This document shows, in pieces, positions 26,243 through 34,710 of a stretch of DNA of 38,739 bases. How positions within the stretch are numbered: position 1 is the stretch's first letter; the number at the start of each line of letters is the position of its first letter. Both the position numbers and the translations under genes were made by a program. This DNA is from Gammaproteobacteria bacterium. GTDB lineage: Bacteria > Pseudomonadota > Gammaproteobacteria > Acidithiobacillales > Acidithiobacillaceae. Under the pieces are notes generated by a model. It worked only from the letters and a program-made list of their open reading frames with translations, did no database searches and had not been told where the DNA came from. The DNA lies in assembly GCA_023381645.1 (NCBI GenBank), contig JAMCRJ010000061.1:1-38739 (forward strand), in the 5' to 3' direction.

Positions 26243-26530
26243 CTACTCGATAACTTTGGGGACGAGAAAAAGCCCGTGCTCAGCCGCCGGGGCACTTGCC
26301 ATGAGCACCTCACGCTGATCCTGATGGACAACCATATCCGGACGCAGGGGCTGATCCAGGTCAAGGGGATGGGCCATGATCGGGACATCCGTCGTCTCGA
26401 TCGCGCGCAACTCTTCCACCAGCCCCATGATGCGCTCCAACTGATCGGCCACTGCGGGTATCTCCGCCTGGGGCAGCGCAATGCGGGCCAGATGTGCCGT
26501 GCGCCGCACCGTATCCTGATCGAATGCCAT
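26243..26530 (-). CDS. gatC: Aspartyl/glutamyl-tRNA amidotransferase subunit C
   Basis: 95 residues, the usual size. It opens with the family pattern around VRRTAHLARIALPQAEI and has the LERIMGLVEELRAIETTDVPIMAHPLD stretch that wraps around the GatA-GatB interface. It stabilises the complex and has no catalytic role. It begins 2 nt after the mlaA stop, so gatCAB appears to be transcribed with the lipid-transport genes upstream. Confidence 0.96.
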   Translation of the reverse strand: MAFDQDTVRRTAHLARIALPQAEIPAVADQLERIMGLVEELRAIETTDVPIMAHPLDLDQPLRPDMVVHQDQREVLMASAPAAEHGLFLVPKVIE

Positions 26531-26532
26531 AA

Positions 26533-27381
26533 TTATGGTTTTCCTTTCCTGTTCTCGTGGCTCGGGGAAGCTTCACCGGGTGTGGGTGTGGGTGTGGGTG
26601 TGGGTGTGGGTGTGGGTGTGGGTGTGGCGGCGGCCGGCGGCGGCAGTTGCAGGCCCTCCAGCAACTGGTTTTTACTGACCGCCCCACCGGATATCAGATA
26701 TTGCTCATGCTGTTCCCAGGCGTTGCGCATAAATACATAAGGATTAACAGCCTCCTGAACCATCCGGATGTTAGGTCCTTCGACATAGGCCTTGTTGATG
26801 ATTCCTACACCCGTCAGGGCGTACTGAGCCGAACTGACAGTCAGATAATATGCCGGCCCGGTAAAAATCGTCATCGCCAGGCCCGGCAAGCTGCGCAGAG
26901 AACTGGGTCCATAAAACGGCAGCACCAGATAAGGTCCCTGCGGCACCCCCCAGACACCCAGCGTTACCCCCAGGCTGTTTTCGTGGTTAGGCAGATCCAG
27001 ACGGTTCGCCACGTCGAAGAGTCCACCCAGACCGAACACGGAATTGACAAGGAACCGGCTCAGATCCTCCATTCCCTGTCGACCCCGCCCCTGCAGAAAA
27101 TCGTTGATAAAAATATAGGGCATGTCCACATTGGAGAATACATTGCTGACACCCTCGCGGACAAAATCGGGGGTCACGGTCTTGTACCCGGTGGCTACGG
27201 GCTTCAGCACATAATCATAAAGGCCCATATTCAGATGGAACATTGGCTTGTTGACGGCCTCCAGCGGGTCTACGGGTTTCCCCGTAGCGCCCTGAGGCCC
27301 GTTTACCGTAGCGCATCCCGACAGGGTCAACACGCCGACGGTCAGCACGACCCTGGTTAAATGTATACTCGATCGCATCAT
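26533..27381 (-). CDS. mlaA: MlaA/VacJ-family outer-membrane lipoprotein
   Basis: 282 residues. Lipoprotein signal with lipobox LSGC (Cys23). The MlaA core follows: DPLEAVNKPMFHLNMGLYDY, the SNVFSNVDMPYIFINDFLQG segment, RFLVNSVFGLGGLFDVA and GPYLVLPFYGPSSLRSLPG. MlaA sits in the outer membrane with a porin and extracts mislocalised phospholipid from the outer leaflet for MlaC. The C-terminus has an unusual (Thr-Pro)8 tail made by a hexamer repeat. It directly follows the MlaC-like hpnM (stop and start overlap by 1 nt), so the pair probably acts together. MlaFEDB is not in the window. Confidence 0.93.
   Translation of the reverse strand: MMRSSIHLTRVVLTVGVLTLSGCATVNGPQGATGKPVDPLEAVNKPMFHLNMGLYDYVLKPVATGYKTVTPDFVREGVSNVFSNVDMPYIFINDFLQGRGRQGMEDLSRFLVNSVFGLGGLFDVANRLDLPNHENSLGVTLGVWGVPQGPYLVLPFYGPSSLRSLPGLAMTIFTGPAYYLTVSSAQYALTGVGIINKAYVEGPNIRMVQEAVNPYVFMRNAWEQHEQYLISGGAVSKNQLLEGLQLPPPAAATPTPTPTPTPTPTPTPGEASPSHENRKGKP
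26578..26627 (+). repeat. GGGTGT hexanucleotide array (about 8 copies) in the 3' end of mlaA
   Basis: Eight near-perfect copies of GGGTGT on the plus strand (last copy GGTGTGG-CGG at the edge). On the coding (minus) strand they encode alternating Thr-Pro. The unit is six bases, so gain or loss of copies changes tail length but never the frame. Eight GGG runs spaced by three bases also fit the pattern of a stable three-tetrad G-quadruplex. Confidence 0.9.
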
Positions 27382-28040
27382 CAGGACCCTTTGGCGTACC
27401 CGGCAATCTGCGCTTTCAGGTGCGCAATCAGTGCGGCAAAACCCTTTTTCTGCATGGTTTCGGTGTATTCCGCCCGCCGCAGGGAAAGATCACTGACCCC
27501 GTCGGCGACGACATTGACGATACGCCAGAAATCTCCATCTTTCTGCAGGATATAATCAAAACGGTGCACCTTACCGTTATGCTCCGTAAAGGTACTGAAT
27601 ACCCCCTCCGCGCCGGGCTGCAAGGCCTGACTGCCCACAATGGCAAAATGCTCACCGTTGTAGCTGTCGAAACGCGCGGCGTAGGTGGCCGCGGTAAGGT
27701 CTGCGAGCACCCCGACAAACTCGTTTTGTTGTTCCGGGCTTAGCTTTTGCCAATAGTCACCCAGCGTCAAGGCGGCGATTCGCCGGTAATCAAAAACCTT
27801 CTGTACCACCGGGGCCACAATCCGGTAACGGCCGCTGTAACCCAGGCGACGACCGCCCTGCATGGATTTCAGCAGCACCCCATCCAGGGTATTGATCGTC
27901 GCCTCCGGGGTACTGCCGACCGCTGGCGCTCCGTCGGACGACGTGGTAGGTGCAGCCACCGTCACCGCAGCGGCAGACAGGACCGGAGCGATCCCACCGA
28001 CTGTGCAGGCCAGCAGTACCACCAGACTTTTCCTGAGCAT
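27381..28040 (-). CDS. hpnM: MlaC/Ttg2D-like periplasmic lipid carrier, hopanoid-associated
   Basis: 219 residues from ATG 28040, with AAGGGGG 5 nt upstream; ATG 28058 lacks a site. A signal peptide covers about 1-25 (SLVVLLACTVGGIAPVLSAAA). The body shows the MlaC/toluene-tolerance fold: FDYRRIAALTLGDYWQKLSPEQQNEFV, then FDYILQKDGDFWRIVNVVADGVS. The family shuttles lipids across the periplasm between MlaA and the inner-membrane ABC complex. Its place between hpnH and mlaA matches genes called hpnM in hopanoid clusters, so it may carry hopanoids, though phospholipid transport is equally possible. Confidence 0.88.
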   Translation of the reverse strand: MLRKSLVVLLACTVGGIAPVLSAAAVTVAAPTTSSDGAPAVGSTPEATINTLDGVLLKSMQGGRRLGYSGRYRIVAPVVQKVFDYRRIAALTLGDYWQKLSPEQQNEFVGVLADLTAATYAARFDSYNGEHFAIVGSQALQPGAEGVFSTFTEHNGKVHRFDYILQKDGDFWRIVNVVADGVSDLSLRRAEYTETMQKKGFAALIAHLKAQIAGYAKGS

Positions 28041-28084
28041 GAAATCCCCCTTCACCATGAACCTGACATTTTCCGGAACCGCCT

Positions 28085-29188
28085 TCAGCGCTCTACATGC
28101 AAAGGAAAAACCGGGTGTTCGGTACCCTGAGCCGGGGGTGATACCGGCATATCCGGTGCCATGGGACCCGCCGTGCGTGGCCCCAGCAAGGCCACTTTAA
28201 GGGCTTTCAGCGGGTGGGCGAAGGTGTCGTTGACGGCCGTCGGCTCGAAACCGGAATGCACCTGGCACTGGTCGCATTTACCATTCACGCCCACTCCGTA
28301 TTTATCCCATGGCGTCGTTTCCATGAGTTCATTGAAGGTCTGCGCGTAGCCTTCGCTGACCAGGAGGTAGCAAGGCTTCTGCCAGCCAAAAATGTTGCGT
28401 GTCGGATTGCCCCAGGGCGTGCACTGATAATTCTGGTTACCCGCCAGGAAATCCAGAAAAAGGCTGGACTGGTTGAATTTCCAGCGCGACTTCCGCTCTT
28501 TGCCGATGCGGAAGATGTCGCGGAAAAGCTGACGTGAGGCCCGACGCTGGATAAAAACCTCCTGCTGCGGTGCGCGCTCATAATTGAATCCGGGCGAAAT
28601 GGTCACCCCCTCCACCCCCAGTGCCTTGCAGTCATCCAGGAAGGCGGCCACCTCGTCGGCGCCCTCCCCCTGAAACAGGGTGCAGTTTACCGTAACCCGG
28701 AAGCCTCTCCCCACCGCTTCGCGAATGGCTTCCGTAGCGCGTTGATAGGTACCCGGCTGACACACGGAATCATCATGACGATGCGCATTGCCGTCCAGAT
28801 GCACCGAGAAAGTCAGGTAAGGCGAAGGCCGGTAATCGTCCATACGCTTCTTGAGGAGCAACGCATTGGTGCAGAGGTAGACGAAGCGCTTACGCTCGAC
28901 GAGGCCCTCCACAACTACGGGCATATCCTTGTGAATGAGTGGTTCGCCTCCAGCGATGGAGACGATAGGAGCCCCGCACTCCTCGGCAGCGCCGATACAT
29001 TCCTCGACAGACAGCCGCCTGTCGAGTGTTTCATCGGGATAGTCGATCTTACCGCAGCCCGAACAGGCCAAGTTGCAGCGAAACAATGGCTCCAGCATCA
29101 GCACCAAAGGATAGCGCTTACGCCCCTGCAGCTTCTGCGCCAGGATGTAGCGTCCTACCCGATAGCTCTGAATCAAAGGAACACCCAT
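28085..29188 (-). CDS. hpnH: Adenosyl-hopene transferase, radical SAM
   Basis: 367 residues. The radical SAM cluster motif is C38-x3-C42-x2-C45 (RCNLACSGC), and the GGEP motif is seen in SIAGGEPLIH. The C-terminal part has the hopanoid-type cysteines in WQKPCYLLVSEGYAQTF and GKCDQCQVHSGFEPTA (SPASM-like region). HpnH adds the 5'-deoxyadenosyl group of SAM to diploptene to give adenosylhopane, the first step of C35 hopanoid synthesis. It has its own extended -10 element 60-70 nt upstream, in a 105-nt gap after the ferritin-like gene. A Met/Pro-rich tail of about 30 residues follows the conserved part. Confidence 0.97.
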   Translation of the reverse strand: MGVPLIQSYRVGRYILAQKLQGRKRYPLVLMLEPLFRCNLACSGCGKIDYPDETLDRRLSVEECIGAAEECGAPIVSIAGGEPLIHKDMPVVVEGLVERKRFVYLCTNALLLKKRMDDYRPSPYLTFSVHLDGNAHRHDDSVCQPGTYQRATEAIREAVGRGFRVTVNCTLFQGEGADEVAAFLDDCKALGVEGVTISPGFNYERAPQQEVFIQRRASRQLFRDIFRIGKERKSRWKFNQSSLFLDFLAGNQNYQCTPWGNPTRNIFGWQKPCYLLVSEGYAQTFNELMETTPWDKYGVGVNGKCDQCQVHSGFEPTAVNDTFAHPLKALKVALLGPRTAGPMAPDMPVSPPAQGTEHPVFPLHVER

Positions 29189-29250
29189 GACAAAACACCC
29201 CTCTCGGCCGCAACGCAGCGTATATGGACAATGAACGACAAGCTTTGATT

Positions 29251-29259
29251 AGTATAACA
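29251..29259 (-). promoter_or_regulatory. Extended -10 promoter element upstream of hpnH
   Basis: The minus strand reads TGTTATACT, that is TGn followed by a near-consensus -10. It lies about 63 nt before the hpnH start in the only sizeable gap of this gene series. The hexamer TTGTCC 19 nt upstream is a possible but widely spaced -35. It suggests hpnH-hpnM-mlaA-gatCAB can be transcribed independently. Confidence 0.5.
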
Positions 29260-29293
29260 TACCAAACCGTATGTGGGACAAGGCGACGAATCC

Positions 29294-30136
29294 TCAGGCG
29301 GCCCTGCTCCGAGACAAAAAGAAAAACAGCATGTTGGCAATCCGCGGCGCCAGCTTCGGGCGCAACAGACGATCATCATAGGGCGCAAAACGCCGGTCAT
29401 TCTCCTGGCGGCAGAGCGCAAGAAGCTGCTTCAGGCTGACGTCTTTACTCACCTGATCATGCCCCGTCAGGGTGAAATTTTCTTCCTCATGCGCATGTAG
29501 TCCGCGGGCGGTTTGTATGCGCGCCCAGGCCTGCAGGGCAATCACCTGAATGCGCTGGAGCTCGAGCGCCACTTTTTTCCGCCAGGGCAGACGCCGGCGG
29601 TGCCAACTCAGCCAGTTGACAAAAAATATGATATGACGCGCCTCTTCCTGCATGACCGGCTCGAAGATCTTCACCAGGTCGGGCGGGAAGAACCCCGAGT
29701 CTTTGGCGGCAGCGAACAACCCGAAAGCAAAGTAGGAATCCAGGCATTCGCCATAACCCGTATAGAGAAACTCCCAGTACGGATCGCGCACCTGTGGCGG
29801 AGCAGGTAATGGCGGAATTTCGATACCATAATGCTGTACCAGGGCGCGTAGCAGTTCGGAATGGCGCTGTTCCTCCTGCCCGTCGAGGGCCACCGCCGCT
29901 CGCACCACCGGGTCCGGCTCCCGCTCACCCATGCTTTGCACCATACGCGCCGTCACGCTTTCGGTGGCGACGGCTTCGCCCCAGAACGGCAGGGACTTCA
30001 CCCGCCGCGCGGTCTCCGCGTCCAGTTCCGGCCAATCCATATGCTGCGGATCATAATGAATGTGCGTATCGTGAAAGAACTTGCAGAACAGGTCGCGATG
30101 GGCGTCGGACCCTGGATCCAAAGATATCGCCGTCAT
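29294..30136 (-). CDS. Ferritin-like di-iron protein of the hopanoid locus, function unknown
   Basis: 280 residues from ATG 30136, with AGGGAGGG 6 nt upstream; the longer frame from 30208 is not used. It is helical. Two iron-ligand motifs fit a ferritin-like or rubrerythrin-like di-iron carboxylate site: EEQRH (88-92) and EEARH (164-168), with a further Glu at about 130 (YGECLDSYF). The start overlaps the hpnL stop by 4 nt (ATGA), a strong sign of a shared operon. It could be an oxygenase, desaturase-like enzyme or oxidative-stress protein acting on hopanoids; I do not recognise a characterised hpn gene in it. Confidence 0.75.
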   Translation of the reverse strand: MTAISLDPGSDAHRDLFCKFFHDTHIHYDPQHMDWPELDAETARRVKSLPFWGEAVATESVTARMVQSMGEREPDPVVRAAVALDGQEEQRHSELLRALVQHYGIEIPPLPAPPQVRDPYWEFLYTGYGECLDSYFAFGLFAAAKDSGFFPPDLVKIFEPVMQEEARHIIFFVNWLSWHRRRLPWRKKVALELQRIQVIALQAWARIQTARGLHAHEEENFTLTGHDQVSKDVSLKQLLALCRQENDRRFAPYDDRLLRPKLAPRIANMLFFFLSRSRAA

Positions 30137-31164
30137 GAAATGCCCTCCCTGTTGGAACGTATTTGCCGCCACTGGCGGTGCATATGATGGCCTTCCAATG
30201 CTTGCCATGACAAGAGTACCGGAATGCCCGTCAGGGTTTCGCGGAAGCGGCGTGTCAGAGAAAAGGCCAGTGCCAGATCAGGCCCGACACCGATCGCGCT
30301 GCCGAACAGAATGAAGCCGCCCTCCTGCACACCCAGTCCGCCCGGCACCAGAAACGCCATACTGCGCAGGGCCTGCCCGAGGCTTTCCAGGAGTAGCGCT
30401 GCCCAGAAAGGGAGAGGATGGCCCAGCAGCCAGAAGGTAAACCAGACTTCCGCCGTGCCCGCCAACAGACCGCTCAGTTGCCAGACATTCGCCGGGAGCA
30501 GACCCCAGCGACGTGCATAGAGCCGACGGATTTCGGCATCCAGACGCTGGGGTTCTCCTATGAGCGCAAGCAGGTCCTTACCGCCCAGAAGTTTCTTCAT
30601 CAGCATCTGCAGAACCGTGAACAGTCCCCAACGATATTGCAACCAGATAAAGGCCATGAGCAACGGCAGGATCAATGCCAGAAAAAATACCACCTGGAAT
30701 TGCAGATGGTGGTCACTGACCGCGAAAATCAGCACCACGAACCCCGCCAGCGTGAAGATGAACTGGCTCAATAGGGTCAGGGTGACTTCCACCATGACAC
30801 TGGCCCCGGCGACATAGCCGGGCACGCCGTAGTATGTCAGGAGGCGTACACCGAGCACTTCTCCACCCACCCGCGCCACCGGCAGGAGGCCGTTGGCCGC
30901 TTCGCGGACCAGCGCCACCCATAGCAAAAACCAGAAACGGACGCGCGCCTCACCGCGCAGCAGCCACTTCCAGCCCAACACGTCCAGGGACAGCGGCAAC
31001 AGGTGAAGGGGGAGCAGCCACAGCAGACCCCAGCCAGCCACCGCCAGCAATTTCAGGATGTCGGAAACCCCGGCATGCACGACCAGGAAGACGGCCAAAC
31101 CCAGACCGAGCAGACCGGCTGCCAGCATCATCACTTTCTGTTTCAGCAAATTAACTGCCTTCAT
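30133..31164 (-). CDS. hpnL: Hopanoid-associated membrane protein HpnL (UPF0104/AglD-MprF-like)
   Basis: 343 residues from ATG 31164, which lies inside the 3' end of hpnN; a GTG at 31185 is an alternative. About 8-9 hydrophobic segments are visible ([75 protein letters not shown]). The motif [19 protein letters not shown] is the typical loop of the lysylphosphatidylglycerol-synthase-like flippase family. The C-terminal [19 protein letters not shown] also fits. Members associated with hopanoid loci are named HpnL; the function is not established but may be lipid flipping. Confidence 0.88.
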   Translation of the reverse strand: MKAVNLLKQKVMMLAAGLLGLGLAVFLVVHAGVSDILKLLAVAGWGLLWLLPLHLLPLSLDVLGWKWLLRGEARVRFWFLLWVALVREAANGLLPVARVGGEVLGVRLLTYYGVPGYVAGASVMVEVTLTLLSQFIFTLAGFVVLIFAVSDHHLQFQVVFFLALILPLLMAFIWLQYRWGLFTVLQMLMKKLLGGKDLLALIGEPQRLDAEIRRLYARRWGLLPANVWQLSGLLAGTAEVWFTFWLLGHPLPFWAALLLESLGQALRSMAFLVPGGLGVQEGGFILFGSAIGVGPDLALAFSLTRRFRETLTGIPVLLSWQALEGHHMHRQWRQIRSNREGIS

Positions 31165-33853
31165 CCTGGGCAATGCCCTCTTCACGGGGTGACGGGGTAA
31201 ATAGCAGGAGCAAAGCCGGGAGCACGATCAGAATGCACAGCAGCACGATGGCCAGGGCGAGGCTCAGCGCCTCGCCCAGGCTGGCCATACCCGGATCGCG
31301 GGAAACCGCCATGCTGCCAAAGGCGCTGAGGGTCGTAAGCCCGCTGAAAAAAACGGCCATGGGGGTGGATGTCCCGAGCAGATGCGCCACATCCACACCG
31401 TTGCGCCAGCGCACTACGATGTAGATGGCAAAGGCCACACCGAGACCGATGAGCAGAGGCAGAACGATGATGTTGCCGAGATTGAAGCTCAACCCCAACA
31501 GAGTCATGGCCGCCACCGTGAACAGCGCCGCCAGCAGCAACGGAATCATGATCAGCAACACATCCCGGTAGCGGCGCAAGGCCAGGAGGAGCAGCAGACT
31601 GATGGCTATCAGCGCAATAAACGTAGCCTCCTGAAAGGCACCGAGTACCGCATCTCCGCCTTGGACCAGCATCACCGGTGTACCCACGGCATTGGGCTCC
31701 ACCTTCAGCACACTTCGCACAAAGGTCGCCATCGCCTGATTACTGCTGAGATTGGCCTTGGGAAAAATCTCCACGCGTGCCTGGCCAGAGGCCGCCACAT
31801 ATCGGTCGCGCAGGGACTTCGGCAGGGTCTGCAGGGTTACCGGCGTGGCGGACAACGCCATGCCGAGGCGTTGCAATTCGCCGGGCAAGGTACCCATCAC
31901 CCGCGTTTGCAGATCGGCGATCGCCTGGGCATTCGTGCCACGGGTCGCCAAAAACTGCGCGAGATGGCCAGCCAGCGCCGCCGCCGCCTGTCCGTCGGGT
32001 GTATTCTCGCCGTCCTTTTGCGCGAGGGCCCGCAATTTGGTTACCAATTCCCCAAGACTTTTCGCGGTATCGGGCGTCGGCGGCTGCAAACCGGCAGGCA
32101 TCAGCAGCGAAAAGGGTGGCACAAGGATCTGCAAGTTCTGCAATATGGCCAGCTTCTCGGTTTGATGCTCCGGAATATAGCTGGAAATCGTCAGGGCCTG
32201 CGCCACGGTGGGCAGCCGCGCCACCCGCGCGGCAACGGCCTGCGCCGCCGGAATATCCGGAGTGAGCACCTCCATACGATAGGGCGCCGTCTGTGGATCC
32301 GCGAGGAGCTTCTCGAAAACGCGCACCCCCTCCGCATGGCGGTCGATCATATGCAGCGGATTGAAGTCAAAAGAGGTACGCAGCACCAGCGGCACGGATG
32401 CCAGTGCCAGCAGGGCCACCACGCCCAGTACATAGTAGGCATAACGGTGGATGGGGTGACGCACCAAGGCAGGAATTTGGCGCAGATGCGGATAGTACGT
32501 CGGTTTTGTACGTGTGACCATCATAGGCCAGAGGGTCAAAAAAGCGGGCAGGAAGGTGAGGGTGATGAACAAGGCCACCAGCATGCTGGTGCCGGAAATC
32601 AGTCCGAGATCGACGATGCCGGCGTAGCTGGTAGGCACGAAAGCAAAAAAACTGAAAGCTGCCGCAACGGCGGCAAGGCTCAAGGCGCCGCCCATACCTT
32701 GTGTCACTCGCTGCATGGCCTGCCGGTGAACTGCGCCGTTAAACACTTCTTCCCGATAACGCAGGCAGAACTGAATACCAAAATCAACGCCCAGACCGAT
32801 AAAAAGAATGGCAAAGGCCACGGAAATAAGATTGAAGGGACCGATAAAAAACAGTGCCCAGGCGGTGGTCAGGATCATTCCGGCGATCAGCCCCATCAGC
32901 ACGCCGAAAACCAGTTGCAGCGAGCGCAATGCTATGATCAGCAAAATGATTTCGAGCGTGAACGTCAGCGCCAGAGAAACAGCGGCACCCTGACTCACGG
33001 TTTTTAATTGTTCCGCATCCAGTACCGCACCGCCGGTCACCCCAACGTCCACCCCGTGGGCAGCATTCAGGTTGAGCGAGGTAAGGCCAGCGCGCAAAGT
33101 ATGTATGGCCGCAGCAGCAGGCTCCAGAGACTTGTAATTCAGGGCAGGCTGAATAATGACGAAGCGTTGCGACGGCCCCATTCGGGCCAGATCGCCGCCC
33201 ATGAGTGTACCCCACGAAATGGTATAGGATTTGCCCTGCATCTGCGCCGTGAGCGCCTGATCCAGAGCAGAAAAAATAGCCGTCAATCCGGGCAGTTGCA
33301 CACCATTGGTCAGGCGTTGCCCAATCGCCATGCTCAACAGGCTGCTGAGGCCGTTCAGGCTCGGTTCGGCAGAGAGCCTCGCGATGAGCGGCTGCGCATC
33401 GGTGATGCGGTTGGCAAAATCCTGTACTTGTTTGGGGGAGAGATACAAGAGGCCGTTGCGCTGGAAAAAAGGCCCGCCGCCCGGCACATACACGTCGTGA
33501 AAAGATTGTGGCCGGGCGCGCAGCCAGGTACTGAGGCGATCGACGGCTGTATCCGTAAGATTTCGGTCAGTGCCCTGGAGGACCACCACAATCGTGTTTT
33601 TATCCTGCGGAAACGCTTTCTGGTAAGCCACTTCACGCTTCTGAAAAGGCAGATCACGGGACAAGGCATGGCTGGTATCGGTATCCACGGAGAAATGACC
33701 GACGGAGTAGCCCAGGGCGAGCAGTGTGGCCAGCACGATGGCCGCCAGCATCCAGGCGGCGCGCTGCACCGAGAGGTCCACCAAGGCCACCAGACCCTGA
33801 GAGATACGCGCACCGGAGCGCTGAAGAAAACGGTCAACGAGCGACAAAATCAC
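31151..33853 (-). CDS. hpnN: Hopanoid transporter HpnN, RND superfamily (MMPL-like)
   Basis: 900 residues, typical for HpnN. It has one helix near residues 35-52, a large periplasmic domain, a block of five helices (about 285-440), a second helix and loop, and a final block of five helices. The conserved FIGLGVDFGIQFCLRYREE in the first block and IGLGVAFAIYIVVRWRN in the second replace the drug-pump Asp-Asp relay region. HpnN moves hopanoids from the inner to the outer membrane. The start is GTG 33853, within the last codons of hpnK (20-nt overlap). Confidence 0.96.
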   Translation of the reverse strand: MILSLVDRFLQRSGARISQGLVALVDLSVQRAAWMLAAIVLATLLALGYSVGHFSVDTDTSHALSRDLPFQKREVAYQKAFPQDKNTIVVVLQGTDRNLTDTAVDRLSTWLRARPQSFHDVYVPGGGPFFQRNGLLYLSPKQVQDFANRITDAQPLIARLSAEPSLNGLSSLLSMAIGQRLTNGVQLPGLTAIFSALDQALTAQMQGKSYTISWGTLMGGDLARMGPSQRFVIIQPALNYKSLEPAAAAIHTLRAGLTSLNLNAAHGVDVGVTGGAVLDAEQLKTVSQGAAVSLALTFTLEIILLIIALRSLQLVFGVLMGLIAGMILTTAWALFFIGPFNLISVAFAILFIGLGVDFGIQFCLRYREEVFNGAVHRQAMQRVTQGMGGALSLAAVAAAFSFFAFVPTSYAGIVDLGLISGTSMLVALFITLTFLPAFLTLWPMMVTRTKPTYYPHLRQIPALVRHPIHRYAYYVLGVVALLALASVPLVLRTSFDFNPLHMIDRHAEGVRVFEKLLADPQTAPYRMEVLTPDIPAAQAVAARVARLPTVAQALTISSYIPEHQTEKLAILQNLQILVPPFSLLMPAGLQPPTPDTAKSLGELVTKLRALAQKDGENTPDGQAAAALAGHLAQFLATRGTNAQAIADLQTRVMGTLPGELQRLGMALSATPVTLQTLPKSLRDRYVAASGQARVEIFPKANLSSNQAMATFVRSVLKVEPNAVGTPVMLVQGGDAVLGAFQEATFIALIAISLLLLLALRRYRDVLLIMIPLLLAALFTVAAMTLLGLSFNLGNIIVLPLLIGLGVAFAIYIVVRWRNGVDVAHLLGTSTPMAVFFSGLTTLSAFGSMAVSRDPGMASLGEALSLALAIVLLCILIVLPALLLLFTPSPREEGIAQDEGS

Positions 33854-34709
33854 GGAAAGTACCCTTCGCGATGTCCTGATCGCGCAAATAATCTTTTACC
33901 CGGGGGCTCGTCAGCGCCGCCCACTCGGCGTGCGGTTCATAGTTCGGCATGAGGGCGTGCAGTGCCGCCGTCTGCACCATGGCCGGATGCAGATAAATCT
34001 CCGTAACCCCGGCTGCCGGCAGGCAGCAGAGCATCCGGAGCAGTCGCTCCTCGTCCATGTGGCCAGTGGCGTCCAGACCGTAGAGCTGGTCGTTATGCAT
34101 GATCCGACGACGATCCAGTTGGCGGCGCATGCGCGCCAGCCACGGCGCCAGAAAGATGGACCAGAATGCCGGCGCGACCCCCCTGGCACCGCTGCAGCGT
34201 GCCGCCCGCAAAGGCTCCCAGGGCAAACGCACCGCCCGCAGGCCGAACTCCTTCCCGACTTCCAGCATCTGCGTCAGCACCGTAGGATGCAGATGCAGAT
34301 GTTTATGAGCATTGGCGTGGTCCAGTTCCAGGCCGGTGGCCGCAAAGGCGGCGAACTGGGCACGGATCTCCGCCGCCAGCTGCTTTCTGACCTGTGGCAA
34401 AAAGAAATAGCGCACCCCGCGCCGCCAGAGATCCGCAGCAAAACGCCCTTGTTCATCGACCAGATCCGGAACCTGCTCCGCGGGCAGCAGAGGCGTGCCG
34501 TCCACCAAGGTAAGATGCAGCCCTACGCCCAGGCCGGGCAGCGCCCTGGCACGGGCGACGGCATCCGCGGCGGCCGGCGCCGCGACCATGAGACTGGCGG
34601 TGGTCAGCACACCATCACGGTGTGCGGACTCCACCGCCTCGTTCACCGCCATATCCAAGCCAAAGTCGTCGGCGTTGAAGATGACCCGCCGGCCGCCGCC
34701 CTGCCCCAC
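33834..34709 (-). CDS. hpnK: Hopanoid biosynthesis deacetylase HpnK (YdjC/ChbG family)
   Basis: 291 residues from GTG 34709. The metal-binding Asp pair lies in FNADDFGLDMAVNEAV, and the His motif in GVGLHLTLVDGTPLL. Further motifs are ANAHKHLHLHPTVL and the C-terminal AAGVTEIYLHPA. HpnK removes the acetyl group from N-acetylglucosaminyl bacteriohopanetetrol to give glucosaminyl-BHT, between the HpnI and HpnJ steps. It starts 1 nt after the hpnJ stop. Confidence 0.94.
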   Translation of the reverse strand: MGQGGGRRVIFNADDFGLDMAVNEAVESAHRDGVLTTASLMVAAPAAADAVARARALPGLGVGLHLTLVDGTPLLPAEQVPDLVDEQGRFAADLWRRGVRYFFLPQVRKQLAAEIRAQFAAFAATGLELDHANAHKHLHLHPTVLTQMLEVGKEFGLRAVRLPWEPLRAARCSGARGVAPAFWSIFLAPWLARMRRQLDRRRIMHNDQLYGLDATGHMDEERLLRMLCCLPAAGVTEIYLHPAMVQTAALHALMPNYEPHAEWAALTSPRVKDYLRDQDIAKGTFRDFVAR

Positions 34710-34710
34710 T

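Noticed and set aside
24776..26740. Plus-strand open frame of 654 codons opposite gatA/gatC
   Set aside because: It is antisense to gatA and gatC, low in hydrophobic order and rich in Arg/His/Gly; a shadow caused by high GC at third positions.
31382..33007. Plus-strand open frame of 541 codons opposite hpnN
   Set aside because: Antisense shadow of a clear RND transporter gene, with Gln/His/Arg-rich composition and no domain.
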